DNA from: Ailurus styani
Taxonomy: Eukaryota > Chordata > Mammalia > Carnivora > Ailuridae
Direction of reading: 5' to 3'
NCBI GenBank assembly: GCA_002007465.1
Contig: LNAC01000038.1
Span: forward strand, 7,705,528-7,769,527
DNA: 64,000 nt
Shown piece by piece: positions 23,426-35,900 of this stretch. The notes beneath the pieces were generated by a model, which worked only from the letters and a program-made list of their open reading frames with translations, was not told the DNA's origin and made no database searches. Position numbers and translations under genes: made by a program. Each line of letters opens with the position of its first letter. Position 1 is the stretch's first letter.

Positions 23426-26320
23426 TATTTTAACAAAAAGATAATTTCCTATGTCCTTAAAACTTTGCACCAAAACATTTTTTCACTGGAGTCCCTGATA
23501 TTATAGAATCAGAGGATTTATAATCAATTTATAAACTTTATAGACTGCAATCTTTTGAGTATACAGTAATACCCTTATTCTTAGATCAGGATGAGGAGAA
23601 CAAAATCATAAAAATATAAATGTTTATAACTACTGATTGCATTAAGTCATATCCATTTATGACTTCACTTTTCATCTTAAAGAGAGGGGCAATTCAAATC
23701 ACATTACTGTTCTCAATATTTCTAACAAGGTCAGTTAATATGGTCAAATAGAGGGCCAATAATGTTGAACTGGGAAACAACGTCAGATTAGCTCCCGGTG
23801 GGTTCCAAATTGGTACTGACATTGCTTTCCTAAGGAATGCCATTTATTTGGAAACTACTCTCTATACCAAAGCCACGTACAATAAGGCCTCAAAGATAGT
23901 AGACCCAGGCCAAAAGAAAGCATAATACTAGTCCTGGCAGTCAGAGCCCTTGCTTTATAATATAATGTATATTATTTGACCTTGATTACTCTAGACACTT
24001 GATACAAAACTGTGATCAGAGAAATAATTTTTATGAAGAACGAATGTTTTAACAGAATAGGAATATAAAAGAAAAGAAATTCAGCTCCAACTCCTTTGAA
24101 AAAAATTGTTTTTTGCTACAACTTAAAGATTTGGTGACATTACTAAAGAACAATTGATTAAATCTCATAATTAACCATGGAAAATGAGAATCATTTCTGT
24201 TGGAAATCACTACAGTTATTTTTGTAGAAATCCACTAGATTATACATTTAATAAGGCCCATATTTGACAGATAGTAATTATTCTTCAAATTAGAAATATG
24301 GAAAATGCCAGTCCCAGTGTTGTAAAATCTCCCACCCTTTAACTGTGCCCTTTCACTGGATAAAACACAAGTGTACATTTATCATAAACTCAGTTGTAGT
24401 GAATAGTATCAGAGCTGCTATTGCCTTTGACATGTGTCATTTTGATAGAATGAGATCTTGGACATGCCAATGTTGCTTTGTTTGAGTTTTGCAATATAGG
24501 TGTTTACTGTTCTTTGTTAAGGAAAAATTACACAACATTATGATATATGTTATACAAATGGGTGTCAGGGAAACAATGAGGCAAGGTGGATGCCTTTTAT
24601 AAGAAACTGGTTAGTATCCAATTTAATTTGGTTACAAATGGAAGTGTGGCCTGCAGATGAGAGCAACTTAGGACAAAATTTATGAGAGCAACAAAAGAAT
24701 ACAATCATGCCTTAATAGGGCATGGTAAACTTACACAGACAAATGCACACATACACATACACACAGGCACCCACAATTACTCAAGTTATAGGTCTAGAAA
24801 TCCAGGATCAAATACACTTACTCTAGTATCAATAATTCTATAGTAACTACTGTAGTATAAGTAATTACTCATTCTCCTAACCCTACCTAAACTCCTCATT
24901 CAGATGAGTCATTACAAACCCAAGAGAGCAAAACGATGCAACATTGAATTACTGAATGGTACATGTTCAGTAATTCTTGACTGGGTGTTATCCAGTGGTC
25001 AGAAATGGGTTCGTACAGTCATAATAAAAAGTCTATCAGTCTGGGTCCTCTCAATTCCACCCTTGTTGATTATATTTAGTATAAATTACTCCATTAAAGT
25101 GTCATTTCAAGTGATTCTTTCTAATTATTTTTGTCATCTTAAATTATTTTTATAACAATATAATTTGTAGTGGTGTATTCTAATCTTCAAAATCACCACA
25201 TGTTTTCATTCACATATTTTGAGACTTCATCCTAGTTTCTAGGTCTGCTAAAAGAAGTGGATGACTTTCACAGGATATAAGGTTATTTTCTAGCATAGAG
25301 GAAGATCTGAGAAAAACTCTACTATAAAAATTAAAGATGGCAATACCATACTCCCAATATTTCATATTTTATGGCATTACTATTTGTGTTTGGGGCAGAC
25401 TGAAAATCTATTTTTATTATGCTTTCTGAGATGGCACTTTGAATTTAAACCCCATTTTCCATGGCTTATAGCTTTTCCACTGAGTACCTTTGGGGATAAA
25501 CTTCATCATGCTGGTTCTTAACCTAGAATAAAATAATTCAGGAAGTTTGAAGGAAATGTATTTTGTCGTTTTTGATTTAAGTAACTACAGGGAAATTCTC
25601 TTTGGCTGCTCAAAAATATTATATATTTTTTATTTGTGAATAATTCATGAGAAATTATGATTTTAAGTACAAATATTTATAATGCAATTTGTTTTATAAA
25701 AGACACACACATATTTAGAATTACTTATACAAAATAAATAATGAAATATAATACACATTTACTACATTTCTCAATTCATATAATACAATTCTCAGTGATC
25801 TGCCAAATCCATCAGAAGTTCTGAAATATAAGCTTTTGTGGGAAGGACTGCTGCATTGAATCAAAATGAAAAATCTTATTTGCAGGAATGACTAACCACC
25901 TATTAAAGAGTCAGGGTTTCAGTGGTTATTTAAATGCAGTCTCAGTGGTTTATGTAAGCTGTCAAAATCCCTCATTCTCTCATTTCATATGTGTATACAT
26001 AAGGCTAGTTTTTGATATCCATTTATACAAAATCAAAATTTAAAAGAGTAATGAAATAAAAATTCTTAAAGAAAAAAATGGCTAACTCATGTAATAGCTC
26101 ACTCAGCTTAATAACTTTTGGAATTCTCAGAAGAAAAGAATATTTGTATTTCCCAACACAACAACTAATTTAGTAAAAACACCTACCTTACTGGGGCAGT
26201 TTGATAATCATTAAACAGTTAGCATTAATTAATCGTAGACATTATCAAGCTAAGAAACAAGGAGGCATTTTACCAGAGAGGAACACTCTAACTGTACATA
26301 AACAAGGTATATGTGACTTT
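23426..26320. other. Unassigned 2.9-kb stretch
   Basis: The largest blank region in the first half. AT-rich, with no recognised transposon and no reading frame above 90 codons. A CA-rich patch lies at about 24736-24770. The plus-strand 83-codon frame at 24904-25155 is unrecognised. Confidence 0.5.

Positions 26321-26321
<1 letters not shown>

Positions 26322-26382
<61 letters not shown>
26322..26382. repeat. Compound (TC)n(AC)n microsatellite
   Basis: About 11 TC units run directly into about 20 CA units, then decay into TG/TA-rich sequence to about 26420. Confidence 0.98.
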
Positions 26383-26386
<4 letters not shown>

Positions 26387-26420
26387 TGTATATATAAATG
26401 TATGTGTGTATATATGTAAT

Positions 26421-27389
26421 ACATATAAAATTAATACATATTATACACGTATAAGAAATAAATGATAACTATGTGGGAATGTATACACAGATGAATATAG
26501 ATATATATGTATTTGATTTGGGTTTGTCTCCTAATTCTACTTTGCAATGTTCTATTTCTGGGAAAATCTGATTTAATTGGGTTAATTTAGTAATTGCTAT
26601 TTAAAAAAAATCTAATGTTTAATCATTTTTAGTTAGATTGTTAAGTACTTTTATACACACATCCACACACACATAAAACCATCACAGTTGATTTAATTAT
26701 TTTTGTTTTGTGAATTTGCTTCAAATCATTTTTATTAAAAAAGTAAGCCTTTGCTAAAAAGTTTATTATATTCATTTTGATTTATTATATTCCATGTCCT
26801 ATTTACTGGGCTGGGGGGAGAAGAAATAGAAGAACACCCAAAAACAGTTACAATATCAGGTGAAAAAAAATAAAAACAAATTAAATTTTTAAAGTATTTT
26901 TGGAACCATTGAAGTAAGAAAATACATCCTTCTTAGAGGGAGATACATTAGTACTAGATCTTAAACGATGAATTGAGGTTTATAATGTAGAAAGCAGAGG
27001 AGGTTACTGTTTCTATCAAGTATGTTCACTGTATCAAATGATATTTATGATGTTTGCTTTTAATGAAAGTTTTTGTGGGGAATAAATAAATCAAAATGGA
27101 AATAGAAAGAAAATAGTGATGTTGTTCCAGGGCCCTTAATTGAGACATTTACAGGTTTTAACTCAAGTTTCTTTTATTTTGGACTTATTATCAGGATGTA
27201 ATTAGGTAGTTTAATCATGTTTTTCCTACCTATGGGATTTATATTCAAAATTCCCATTTAGCTTTGAAATGACTTTACTGAATGATTTTCCCTTATAACC
27301 CAATAAAATGATATTTCAAAGGATTGCACACAGTTGGAGCCTGTGTCTACATATTTTATCTTTGCCATTCAATATCACATTGAACGTGT
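26421..27389. other. Unassigned AT-rich sequence
   Basis: No recognised feature. Confidence 0.45.
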
Positions 27390-27414
27390 ATTATTATCAT
27401 CATCATCATCATTA
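27390..27414. repeat. (ATC)n/(ATT)n short tandem repeat
   Basis: Five ATC units preceded and followed by ATT variants. Confidence 0.85.
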
Positions 27415-27706
27415 TATGGCAATTTTGAGGTAATTTTTGACTCATTCAAGCAATTTAAATTCATTGGCATTTAGTTATGTATTGATCTTGCTCAGTATGA
27501 ACTCCCCAAAACTTGCATGATGTGGATACAGTAACTGGCATTGCTCATGATTAGCATATAGCTGTGTATTTGACTGTAATTCTATTTCTATTCAAAGAAG
27601 ATGAAGAGACGTCCAACTAGAATTCGGGAGACTGAGGCTGCTACTGTGTCCCGTCAAAGTAGAACTGAAGAGGACTGGTTGTTTCTAATGCCTCTGAGTA
27701 ACTCTT

Positions 27707-27720
27707 TTTTTTTTTTATTT

Positions 27721-27766
<46 letters not shown>

Positions 27767-27910
27767 AAGTAGGAAGAGAGGCAGGCAGAGAGGAGGAAGC
27801 AGGCTCCCCACTGAGCAGGGAGCCCGATGCAGGCCTCAATCCCAGGACCCTGAGATCATGACCTGAGCTGAAAGCAGAGGCTTTAACCCACTGAGCCACC
27901 CAGGTGCCCA
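27707..27910 (-). mobile_element. Can-SINE with (GA)n expansion
   Basis: Exact 16-bp TSD 'cctctgagtaactctt' at 27691-27706 and 27911-27926. The native GA run is expanded to about 21 units (27722-27764). A 42-base run is likely to be polymorphic. Confidence 0.98.
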
Positions 27911-27951
27911 CCTCTGAGTAACTCTTAAACCCTTGAGATTTAAAATCTCAG

Positions 27952-28171
27952 GGTTACCTGTCTAGCTCAACCAGTAGAGCATGGGAGTCTTAATCCCAGG
28001 GTCATGAGTTCAAGCCCCATGTTGGGTGTGGAGCATTATAAAGAAAGAAAGAAATGAAAGGAAAGGAAAGGAAAGGAAAGGAAAGGAAAGGAAAGGAAAG
28101 GAAAGGAAAGGAAAGGAAAGGAAAGGAGGAAGAAAGAAAGGAGAAAGAGAAAGAAAGAAGAAAGAAAGAAA

Positions 28172-28239
<68 letters not shown>

Positions 28240-28257
28240 AAAAAAGAAAAGAAAAAG
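27952..28257 (+). mobile_element. Short tRNA-Lys SINE with purine microsatellite tail
   Basis: The head (about 27953-28030) has the tRNA-like 'ctagctcaaccagtagagca' (A box region) and 'gggtcatgagttcaagcccc' (B box region), typical of the older short carnivore SINE. The tail is about 220 bases of GAAA, GGAAA (28047-28126) and again GAAA repeats. A 10-bp TSD, 'aaaatctcag', at 27942-27951 and 28258-28267 brackets the head plus the whole tract. The tract therefore grew from the SINE's own tail. The B box is retained, but the SINE is not a tRNA gene. Confidence 0.9.
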
Positions 28258-28267
28258 AAAATCTCAG

Positions 28268-29260
28268 CTCAGGGAAAGAGCAAAGAATGAGGGTCCTAAA
28301 AATCTCCTTGACTTTAGCAGCTATAGGGCAGGCAGAGTTAAATTTCAGTTAGCTTTATAGCCTATTTAAGCATGTCACGGGCATGTTGCAGAATGGAAGA
28401 CATGGGTCCATGGAAATGGGATGAAACAATGTCTGACTCAGTTAATCTGGAACCCATACATGACTGTGGACTTTTCTTGTTAGGGGTAATATCTCAACTG
28501 TCTTCATGAGAAAAACCTATTTTCTCCCATACTTAAAATAATTTGCTGTGTTGATCTGAAATCACTTACATCCTTGAATATTTAGGATGCCTCCCATTAA
28601 TTCCATCTGATATATCTGCAATACATACATTTTTCATGACTTTTTAAAATGTCCCCTCACTTTGCCTTTTAAGCGATTATTTGCCTGTATTCCCAGGAAT
28701 TGCTTAGTTGATTTTTGTGCAGTGTAAATAAATAAATAAATTATCCAGAATGATAGTTTTAAAAATGTATTTATATTCAATACTATTGAGTATTGTCTCT
28801 GAATATGCTTATTTTTGTTGGAGGAAACGGATAAACACAGATTTCTCTTTGAGATGCCTATAATTGCAATGTACCAGCAGTATTATGTTTTTGTCAAATT
28901 TCCTTTGCATGAGAATATTAGAAATGCAGTGGATGCCATTCTGCTTTTGAAACTAACTTTTAGGCCAACCTGAGATCTCCACAGTTATTTCTTTTTTATT
29001 ACAAAGGTTGTGCTATTTCTGCATTCTGGGCAGGGCATCATCAGTTCGAACAATTTGTTCATCTCACATCATGATAAATTATCCTTCTTCAATAATATAG
29101 TTTTTATTTCTTTTTACATATTGTTAATAAGGTATATAACACACATATAAAAAACAGACTAATTATAAGTTTGTAGCTTGATTAATTTTCCAGACTGAAG
29201 ATGCTCAGTTTAGCTTTGGGACTGCTTCCTTCCCAAGAGTAAAGAGATTTATTTTTTCCT
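28268..29260. other. Unassigned sequence
   Basis: No recognised gene or repeat. Confidence 0.45.
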
Positions 29261-29269
29261 GTTTTCTTC

Positions 29270-30270
29270 CCCAGATATAATTGCTTTGCACCAGTTGCCC
29301 TGAGGGTGAAGGATGGCATGAACCTCTTCATCCATTTCACTATCATCATAGTGTCCTCCTCTTTATTTTCCTAATTTATCCAGAAATTCCACTTCTTGGC
29401 ATCCCAAACAAGCTCAGTTATAAAGATGGGACCTAAGTCTGTGGCATTTGTGCCCTCCTAGCTTTGCAAAACAGAATGCTGAGATCTTCAACTTACTCTC
29501 CTGCTCTCCACCTGTCTGCCAGCCCCAAAGCCAGCAGAGTAGTGGACGCCACACGTTCTTCTCCAACCTCAGCTCTTCCAGCTTCTAACTCCAGCTTCAC
29601 CTTCAGCCTCTGGTTGATCATTGTTGGCCACCAAACTGCCCACATAGTGGCCATGTGTTTCCCTTTCCTCCCACAGCGTGCTCTGTGCAGTTGCTCAAGA
29701 AAGCACCAGCATTTGGAGAATATCTCCATACTTCTGCAGTGGCCCACAATCATCTGACGTACAGGCTACCTCACCCCACAGAGAATTCAATGGCCAACTG
29801 GAGATTTCCCCCATGGATATCCCTTTCCCAAGACCCGTTTTGTTTTGTTTCCTTTTGTTTTGTTTTCAGTCTCCTGGCTTCCTCAGCAATTGGTAGTTCA
29901 AAAACCTCAAGAGCTCTTAGGGTGAACTTTGAAATTGACCCCTGTATACAGAGGGCAAAGAAAGGCTGAAGAAAGAGGCTGACCATTCCCGATTGCTAAA
30001 TGGTGATTTTAACAAGCAAGAGGACTTACATATAAGGTTTGCCTTGGGCCATGGCAAGACTAGTAGATCTCAACACCTGCTCACTAGAATCTTAAAAGAG
30101 TTTATATACAGGTCTTAACAGGATACAGTCACATATACCATCAAGATGATCACAATAACCCATTATTCTTTCAAGACTACATCCTTGAGGTAACATCTAA
30201 TTTGAGCCTGGTGGAAGGAAAGTACATTCCTAGCACAGGAAAAAGGGTCAGGAGCCTGACTGGCCAGGGC
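29270..30270. other. GC-richer unassigned block, perhaps LTR/ERV-derived
   Basis: Noticeably more GC-rich than its surroundings, with overlapping open frames on both strands (plus 29464-29757, 97 codons; minus 29493-29753, 86 codons). Neither frame shows a domain I recognise. The part at 29980-30150, with 'aatggtgattttaacaagca' and 'agaatcttaaaagagtttat', resembles LTR-type repeats. I cannot fix a family and see no splice or polyadenylation logic for a gene. Confidence 0.35.
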
Positions 30271-30274
30271 TAGC

Positions 30275-30625
30275 TGTCATGTCTACCAGCAGTCACATCC
30301 TCTCAATGAACATATCCAACAAAGCCCTATTTGGAGATGGTGTTTGGGAGATAATTAGGGTAAGATAAGGTCATGAGGGTGGGGCCCTCATGATGGGATT
30401 ACTGCCTTAAAAGAGAGCTTCTTTCTCTTTCTTTCTTTACTGTGTGAGGAAACAGTGAGAAGGTAACCATTTAGAAATCAAGAAGAGAGCCCTCATCTGG
30501 GAACCAATTAGCTAACACGTTGATCTTGCACTTCTCAGCCTCCAGAAATGTGAGAGATAAATTCCTATTGTTTAAGCCACAAGTTTCTGGTATTTTGTTA
30601 TGGTAGTCTGAACTAATATAAATAT
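30275..30625 (+). mobile_element. MaLR LTR, MLT1/MST type
   Basis: Has 'gccctatttggagatggtgt', 'gataattagggtaagataag', 'catgagggtggggccctcat', 'ctgggaaccaattagctaac', 'cagcctccagaaatgtgaga' and the terminal 'ttatggtagtctgaactaat'. This is the standard order of a MaLR LTR 3' portion. Confidence 0.8.
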
Positions 30626-31083
30626 ATACCCTTAAATTGATAAGCTAACTTTTAAATACTGCTTTAGGTATATTGGACAAGTATTGATATATTATACCTA
30701 TATTGTCACTCATATAAAACTATTTTTTAGTTTCCATTGTGATTTATTCTTTGGCACATGTGTTATTTTGAAGACGATTTCTTACAATTCTAGATTTCTC
30801 TGTATCTACTTTAACTCTGTCAATTAAAAAGTGTTTGAAGGTATGTTATTGTGTGTATGAATGTTGAAAATTGTGAGACATTTCTGCTGAGTCTAATTAC
30901 ATACTCTCTCTGTTCACATAGTATAATACTTTGAATATTCAAATCTACTATGTCTAATATGAGCATCTTTACACAAGTTTTTTTTTTGTGTTTTTTGGTA
31001 GGGGAGTTGGGTAGAGTTTGAAAAGTACAGCTTTTTCCAGTTTTATCTCCAACTTTCCATCCATGTGTCTCCTGTGTACATCA

Positions 31084-31200
31084 AACACAAGCTATGAATA
31101 AATAAATAAAAAATAAATATAAATTAAAAATAAATATAAATAAAAATAAATAAATAGGTAAAAATAAATATATAAATAAATAAATAGCTGTGAATATATG
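31084..31200 (+). repeat. Left arm of imperfect AT-rich inverted repeat
   Basis: Its outer end 'aacacaagctatgaata' (31084-31100) is exactly the reverse complement of 31771-31787. Its inner end, 'aaatagctgtgaatatat' (31182-31199), matches the complement of about 31679-31697 with one difference. Between them is TAAA/TAAAAA-rich sequence whose order is also mirrored. Confidence 0.85.
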
Positions 31201-31678
31201 CATATATATATATCTTATCTACTCTGGTCATTTTAGTCTTTTACTTGAATATTTATTCATTTATATTTTGTGTAATTACTTATATAATTTAGTTCATATT
31301 GACTATAAAACTAGTTGTTTAGTAATTGACCTGTCATTTTGTATTGCATATTCTCTCTTTTTTCCCCTTTAAATTCAACTCTTCACTACTATTTTGTTTT
31401 CTACTAACTGTAATTTCTTATTTTTAAAATAATTTTTGAAGGGTTGCCTAGAGATTACAATATAAAGAACTGACTACATTGAAACAGAAATGATTATATT
31501 TTATGCTATTTTGCATAATGCTAGAGGCCTAGTTCACTTGATTTTTATTTACCTCTTTGCTGCCTTTGTTATTATAACTCTTATGAATTTTAATTCTGCA
31601 TTATTTTATCTTATAAAACTTATAAAAAGCTTATAAAAATAAATATTGGATACATTTATTTTTATTTATTGTTTATTT

Positions 31679-31787
31679 ATATATTCAGAGCTATTTATAT
31701 ATTTATTTTTACTTATTTATATTTGTTTCTTATTTATTTATTTTTTATTTATATTTATTTTTTATTTATATATTCATAGCTTGTGTT
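31679..31787 (-). repeat. Right arm of imperfect AT-rich inverted repeat
   Basis: Partner of the arm at 31084-31200, separated from it by about 480 bases. The exact 17-base unique-sequence anchor is at 31771-31787. Simple TTTA sequence makes up most of the remainder. Confidence 0.85.
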
Positions 31788-32354
31788 ACTTTTTACTTCA
31801 TACTATATTTTCCTATTTCTCTCTCAGATTTTTTTTTCCTGCCAAAAGGATGATTAACACTTTTGGGTATACAGTGATAAATAATGTTCATTTTTTAATT
31901 CATCTAGATGTTTTATTTTTGCAGGGATCCTTTTGGGGGGTGGGAATAGAATTTCTTGTTGACATTATTTTCAGTTCATTAAAAAAATGTCTTTTCATTA
32001 TCTGCTGCTTTTCATCTTTTCTGTTCACAAGAGAGTTTTCAGACTTACTATTATTCTTTGGAAAATAATAATAAAATGTGCCTTTTTTTTCTTTCCTCTG
32101 ACCACTTTTTATAAGCTTTTTTCTGATTCAGGTTTTCATTTGTACTATTATGATGTATCCAGGTGTGGTGTGCAATATATTTATCTTGTCTCGTCCTTTG
32201 AGAATTTCTTGAATCCTTGAGTTGATTTCTTTTCATCAGGTCTAGGTTAATGATATATTGCTTTGGCCTCATTTTCTCTCCCTTCTCCATCTTGAATTTA
32301 AGTTTCACTCAGTGAACCTTTTTGCTTTGTCCCACAAGTCTCTCATTCCCTACA

Positions 32355-32489
32355 CAGGGCTGGATCCCAGGACCCTGAGATCATGACCTGGACCAAAGGC
32401 AGATGCTTAACCATGGTTAAGGTTAAGGTTAAAATTAAGGTTAAGGTTAAGGTTAAGGCTCAGGTTAAGATGAGCCACCCAGACACCCT
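32355..32489 (-). mobile_element. Can-SINE fragment with TTAAGG expansion
   Basis: Body piece with 'cccaggaccctgagatcatg' and head complement 'gagccacccagacaccc'. Between them 'gcttaacc' turns into about nine to ten 6-base units of GGTTAA (32413-32470, some variant). The junction contains the 14-base palindrome 'ttaaccatggttaa'. The SINE's 3' half is missing. Confidence 0.88.
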
Positions 32490-32764
32490 GTCTTTCACTC
32501 TGTATGTACTTTTTCATTATTTTGGTTTCTTTGCTTCAGTATGTTTTCTGACTTGTCTCAACTCTCATTTCACTAAACCTGTCTTTGTGTCTAATGTGGT
32601 TTTTATTTATTTTTATTTTTATTTTCTGTGTGTGTCTATTATGTTTTTAAACCCATCCATTAAAGGTCTATAGAAGCAATGAGGACTACAATTCCAGTGA
32701 GGAGAAAACTCAGTGAGATGAGCTTGGAGATTTGTGCTTTTCCTGGTGGCAAAAACTGATTCTT

Positions 32765-32958
32765 TTTTTTTTTAAGATTTTATTTATTTATTTGACAGAG
32801 AGAGAGATCACAAGTAGGCAGAGAGGCAGGCAGAGGGAGAGGGAGAAGCAGGCTCCCTGCGAGCAAAGAGCCTGATGTGGGGCTCAATCCCAGGACCCTG
32901 AGTCCATGACCTGAGCCAAAGGCAGAGGCTTAACCCCCTGAGCCACCCAGGTGCCCCC
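32765..32958 (-). mobile_element. Can-SINE, full length
   Basis: The TSD 'aaaaactgattctt' is exact at 32751-32764 and 32959-32972. The copy is close to consensus. Confidence 0.97.
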
Positions 32959-32972
32959 AAAAACTGATTCTT

Positions 32973-35900
32973 GATTTGAGCTAATGACTGAGGAACCCCG
33001 CTTGACCCTGTCCCAATGTTATGGCAGAAGAAAGGCAGGGTATTCTATCAATTTATTTTTCAGACTAATTCATACACTTGTAGCATATATCCCTTTTAAC
33101 AAAACAATTCTACTTTAGTTAGAAATAGTTTAATAAATTATGGGAATCCATATGTATTTTGCTAAGTTTTTATTGGCCCGCAAATTCCCTGCAATATGTT
33201 ATACATATTAAAACAAAATATAGCAAAGTTTTAATGCTATATTATTCTTACATTTTCCTTTCTAAAAACTATGAACAAACTCTAATATATTCCATTCAGA
33301 GGATAATTTGCTTTCCTGTCATTACTGCACATGCTGAAAACATAATTAAAACTTAAAAATCTTCTATGCAAAAGTTTCACTCCTAGAGACAAGTTGACAA
33401 TACATAAATTTTTGCAGAGTTTAAATACTTGAAAACAGTCCCTAAACTAATATAAACTCTAGAAACAAGGACAGGAATGGATTGACCTTCCTTGAAACAA
33501 AAAGATGAATCCATCTTGAACCTGATTATTTACATATAGAGTGCCTTCACAGATGCCATCGATGTGGTTTTGAAATTTGGTAAGATTCACCTGTATGATT
33601 ATAGATTATGGAGAAGCAGTAAACCTAAAATATAATCCAGCAAAGCAATATAGAAATGCGGAAAAATATAAAAGTCTACTAAAATCAAGGAAAGCTATAT
33701 CATTCAACATTATACATAAATATTTTCCTCATGAACTAGAAAATATATTAGACATTAGCTGAAAGTGCTAATATCCATTTACCCGGTGTTATCTAATTAG
33801 ATGGTTAATGTGCTGGTGGATATGAATATTGGAGTATAATAGGGCAACTGGGATTTTTCCTTAGGGTATACCTTTCTGGGATGAAATAAAGACATCCTTT
33901 CACAAGGATATTTTAATCAAGCATTTGTCTTCCCTAGTAACTTAGTACTATGAGATGAATGTACTATATCAAAGGTGCTTAAACTCCCCTAAAATAAAGA
34001 CTCCCTTTTAATGTCAAATCCTCTACTATATAGTCTTATCTATATCCAACTCTTGAGAAAGTACATAATGACGTTTATGATTTCAGTACAACTTTAAATT
34101 GTTTTTATTTATATTATTAATCATAACATTTTTTTATCATTTAGCATTGTCAACTGTTTACATACAAGCATTTGTGGATCATATTTAGTACTAAAGGCAT
34201 GCCTATGTATGTTAATTAAATAGGTTGGAAAATGTACTCTATCACAGAATTACTCTCAGTTCCATGAATTCCTAAACTGTATATATAAAAGGTAAATGTA
34301 TGTGCTAAGATAATGTATATACATTTTAATTATATAGACAATATCTTGTATAAGGATTAAAAACAATGACTTTTAAAATAATTAGTGTAACACCAGGGGG
34401 AAAAAATCTATTTTCCAATTACAGTCAAAGATTAGAGATAGATATGCATTATAATATGAGTTATCTTGGTCTTTTGTGATTCATTTGTAATGAATATAGC
34501 TTATCCTTGGCACCAGGAGAGAAATCACTGGTAATGGATAGTGTAGGTAAAGCAAGCTCTTTGTAAATACAACTATCTATTGGATGTTTTCTGGGTCATA
34601 TTTCCATGAAGGATATGAGGCAAGAGCTCCGAGGGGAATCACTGGTATCAACAAGCCCACTTGTTCAAAGACTTTCAGATCATGGGTGCTGACAGGGTTC
34701 ATGATTCCAACTATCTTTGCATTTTTGTTTCGAAATTATTCTGCTTCCCAATGTATTTCTGTAGATGGTAGAAATGAAGTGGAGAAAGCAGGCAGAACTT
34801 TGATAGAAGTCAGGACAACAATCCTGCTAACAACAGATACTGATTTGCTGAACTAGAATTCGTTGATGCTCCTTTTTTTTTCTGGTTGTATCAGCCATTA
34901 ACCCCATCAGATTCAAGAAGTCATTTAATTTCTCCAAGGTTCAACTTTCTTTTACTATGTAATGAAGAAAATAATAATACTCTCCCCAAAACATATTTTT
35001 GAAAGTACCTATGCAATATTTTCAAATCAGAGTAGCTACTCAATAAACTTAGCTTCTTCTGAGAATTCCATTCACATTTTTATTTCTAAAGCAATATTTG
35101 CATCATGTTTTCATTTCAAATTTAATTACAGACCAAACACTAATTTTTATGAACATCTTAATTCTTTTGACCTCCTATTCCTAGTATCACTTGTGAAAGT
35201 GTAAAACTCTATTATCTCCCTAGCACAGTGTTCAGAAAATGTTACATAAATATGATTATACAGTATAATATGTAAATATTAGGTGAACATGTGCTCTTTT
35301 CAAGGAATCACACTCTAGAAAGACATATAAGGTAGAGAAAACGTATTTTTAAAAGGTTCAGCAAATAAAATAGCTATAACATAAATTATTATTATCAGAC
35401 ATATTATATGTTTGTGTGTATATATGTGTGTGTTCTATATATTATATATTATATACATATAATGTATAGCATATATTTTTATAAACATACAGAAAATGCA
35501 AGTACAGTGCTTAAGCAAATTATTTGAAAGCATGTATCATGTACTTATTTCGTGGTCCTCTTATATTTTTTCTTCTGTGGTTCCAAGTTAATCACTTTGT
35601 GTAATTGACTACATATTTATATTGTAGAGTTCATATCTTCCCATTTGTCTTCCAATTAAGGAAATAAAGGGATTATAATGGATGCTTATTTTAGATTTTG
35701 CCTAAACTTTAGGCTGATCAATTTTCCCTCATCTTTTTAGTTAGAGCTCATTTTGTTGTAAGGTTTTATAACAATTAATCATCATACGCTTCTTTCCTGC
35801 GTAGGAGATGCACGCATTAGCTGCAGGCTGTTTATTTTGCTTCCCAGTCAGCAATTACAATGCCAAAGTAAATTAAAGTAAATTGTATATTTACAGGTTT

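Larger units (their letters stand above)
31430..32700 (-). mobile_element. HAL1/L1 ORF1-type LINE remnant
   Basis: Antisense of L1-type ORF1 and following sequence. Recognised words in order are 'gggttgcctagagattacaa' (31441), 'tagaatttcttgttgacatt' (31948), 'tatgatgtatccaggtgtgg', 'tttgagaatttcttgaatcc' and 'tttgtcccacaagtctctca' (about 32340). The combination of ORF1 followed by 3'-UTR-like sequence with no ORF2 suggests the half-L1 family HAL1, but a deleted L1 is also possible. A SINE fragment interrupts it and the right arm of the inverted repeat lies inside it. All frames are broken. Confidence 0.6.

Noticed and set aside
27953..28030. tRNA gene
   Set aside because: A- and B-box-like words exist, but it lacks a full cloverleaf and is bracketed by SINE TSDs with an A/purine tail.
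28026..28352. Lys/Glu-rich 108-codon frame
   Set aside because: Translation of a GAAA/GGAAA microsatellite.
31646..32068. 140-codon frame rich in Phe/Ile/Tyr, membrane-protein-like
   Set aside because: Comes from TTTA-rich sequence of the inverted repeat plus antisense LINE sequence. Composition explains the hydrophobicity.
32410..32470. Interstitial telomere repeat
   Set aside because: The unit is TTAAGG/GGTTAA, not TTAGGG, and it sits inside a SINE.
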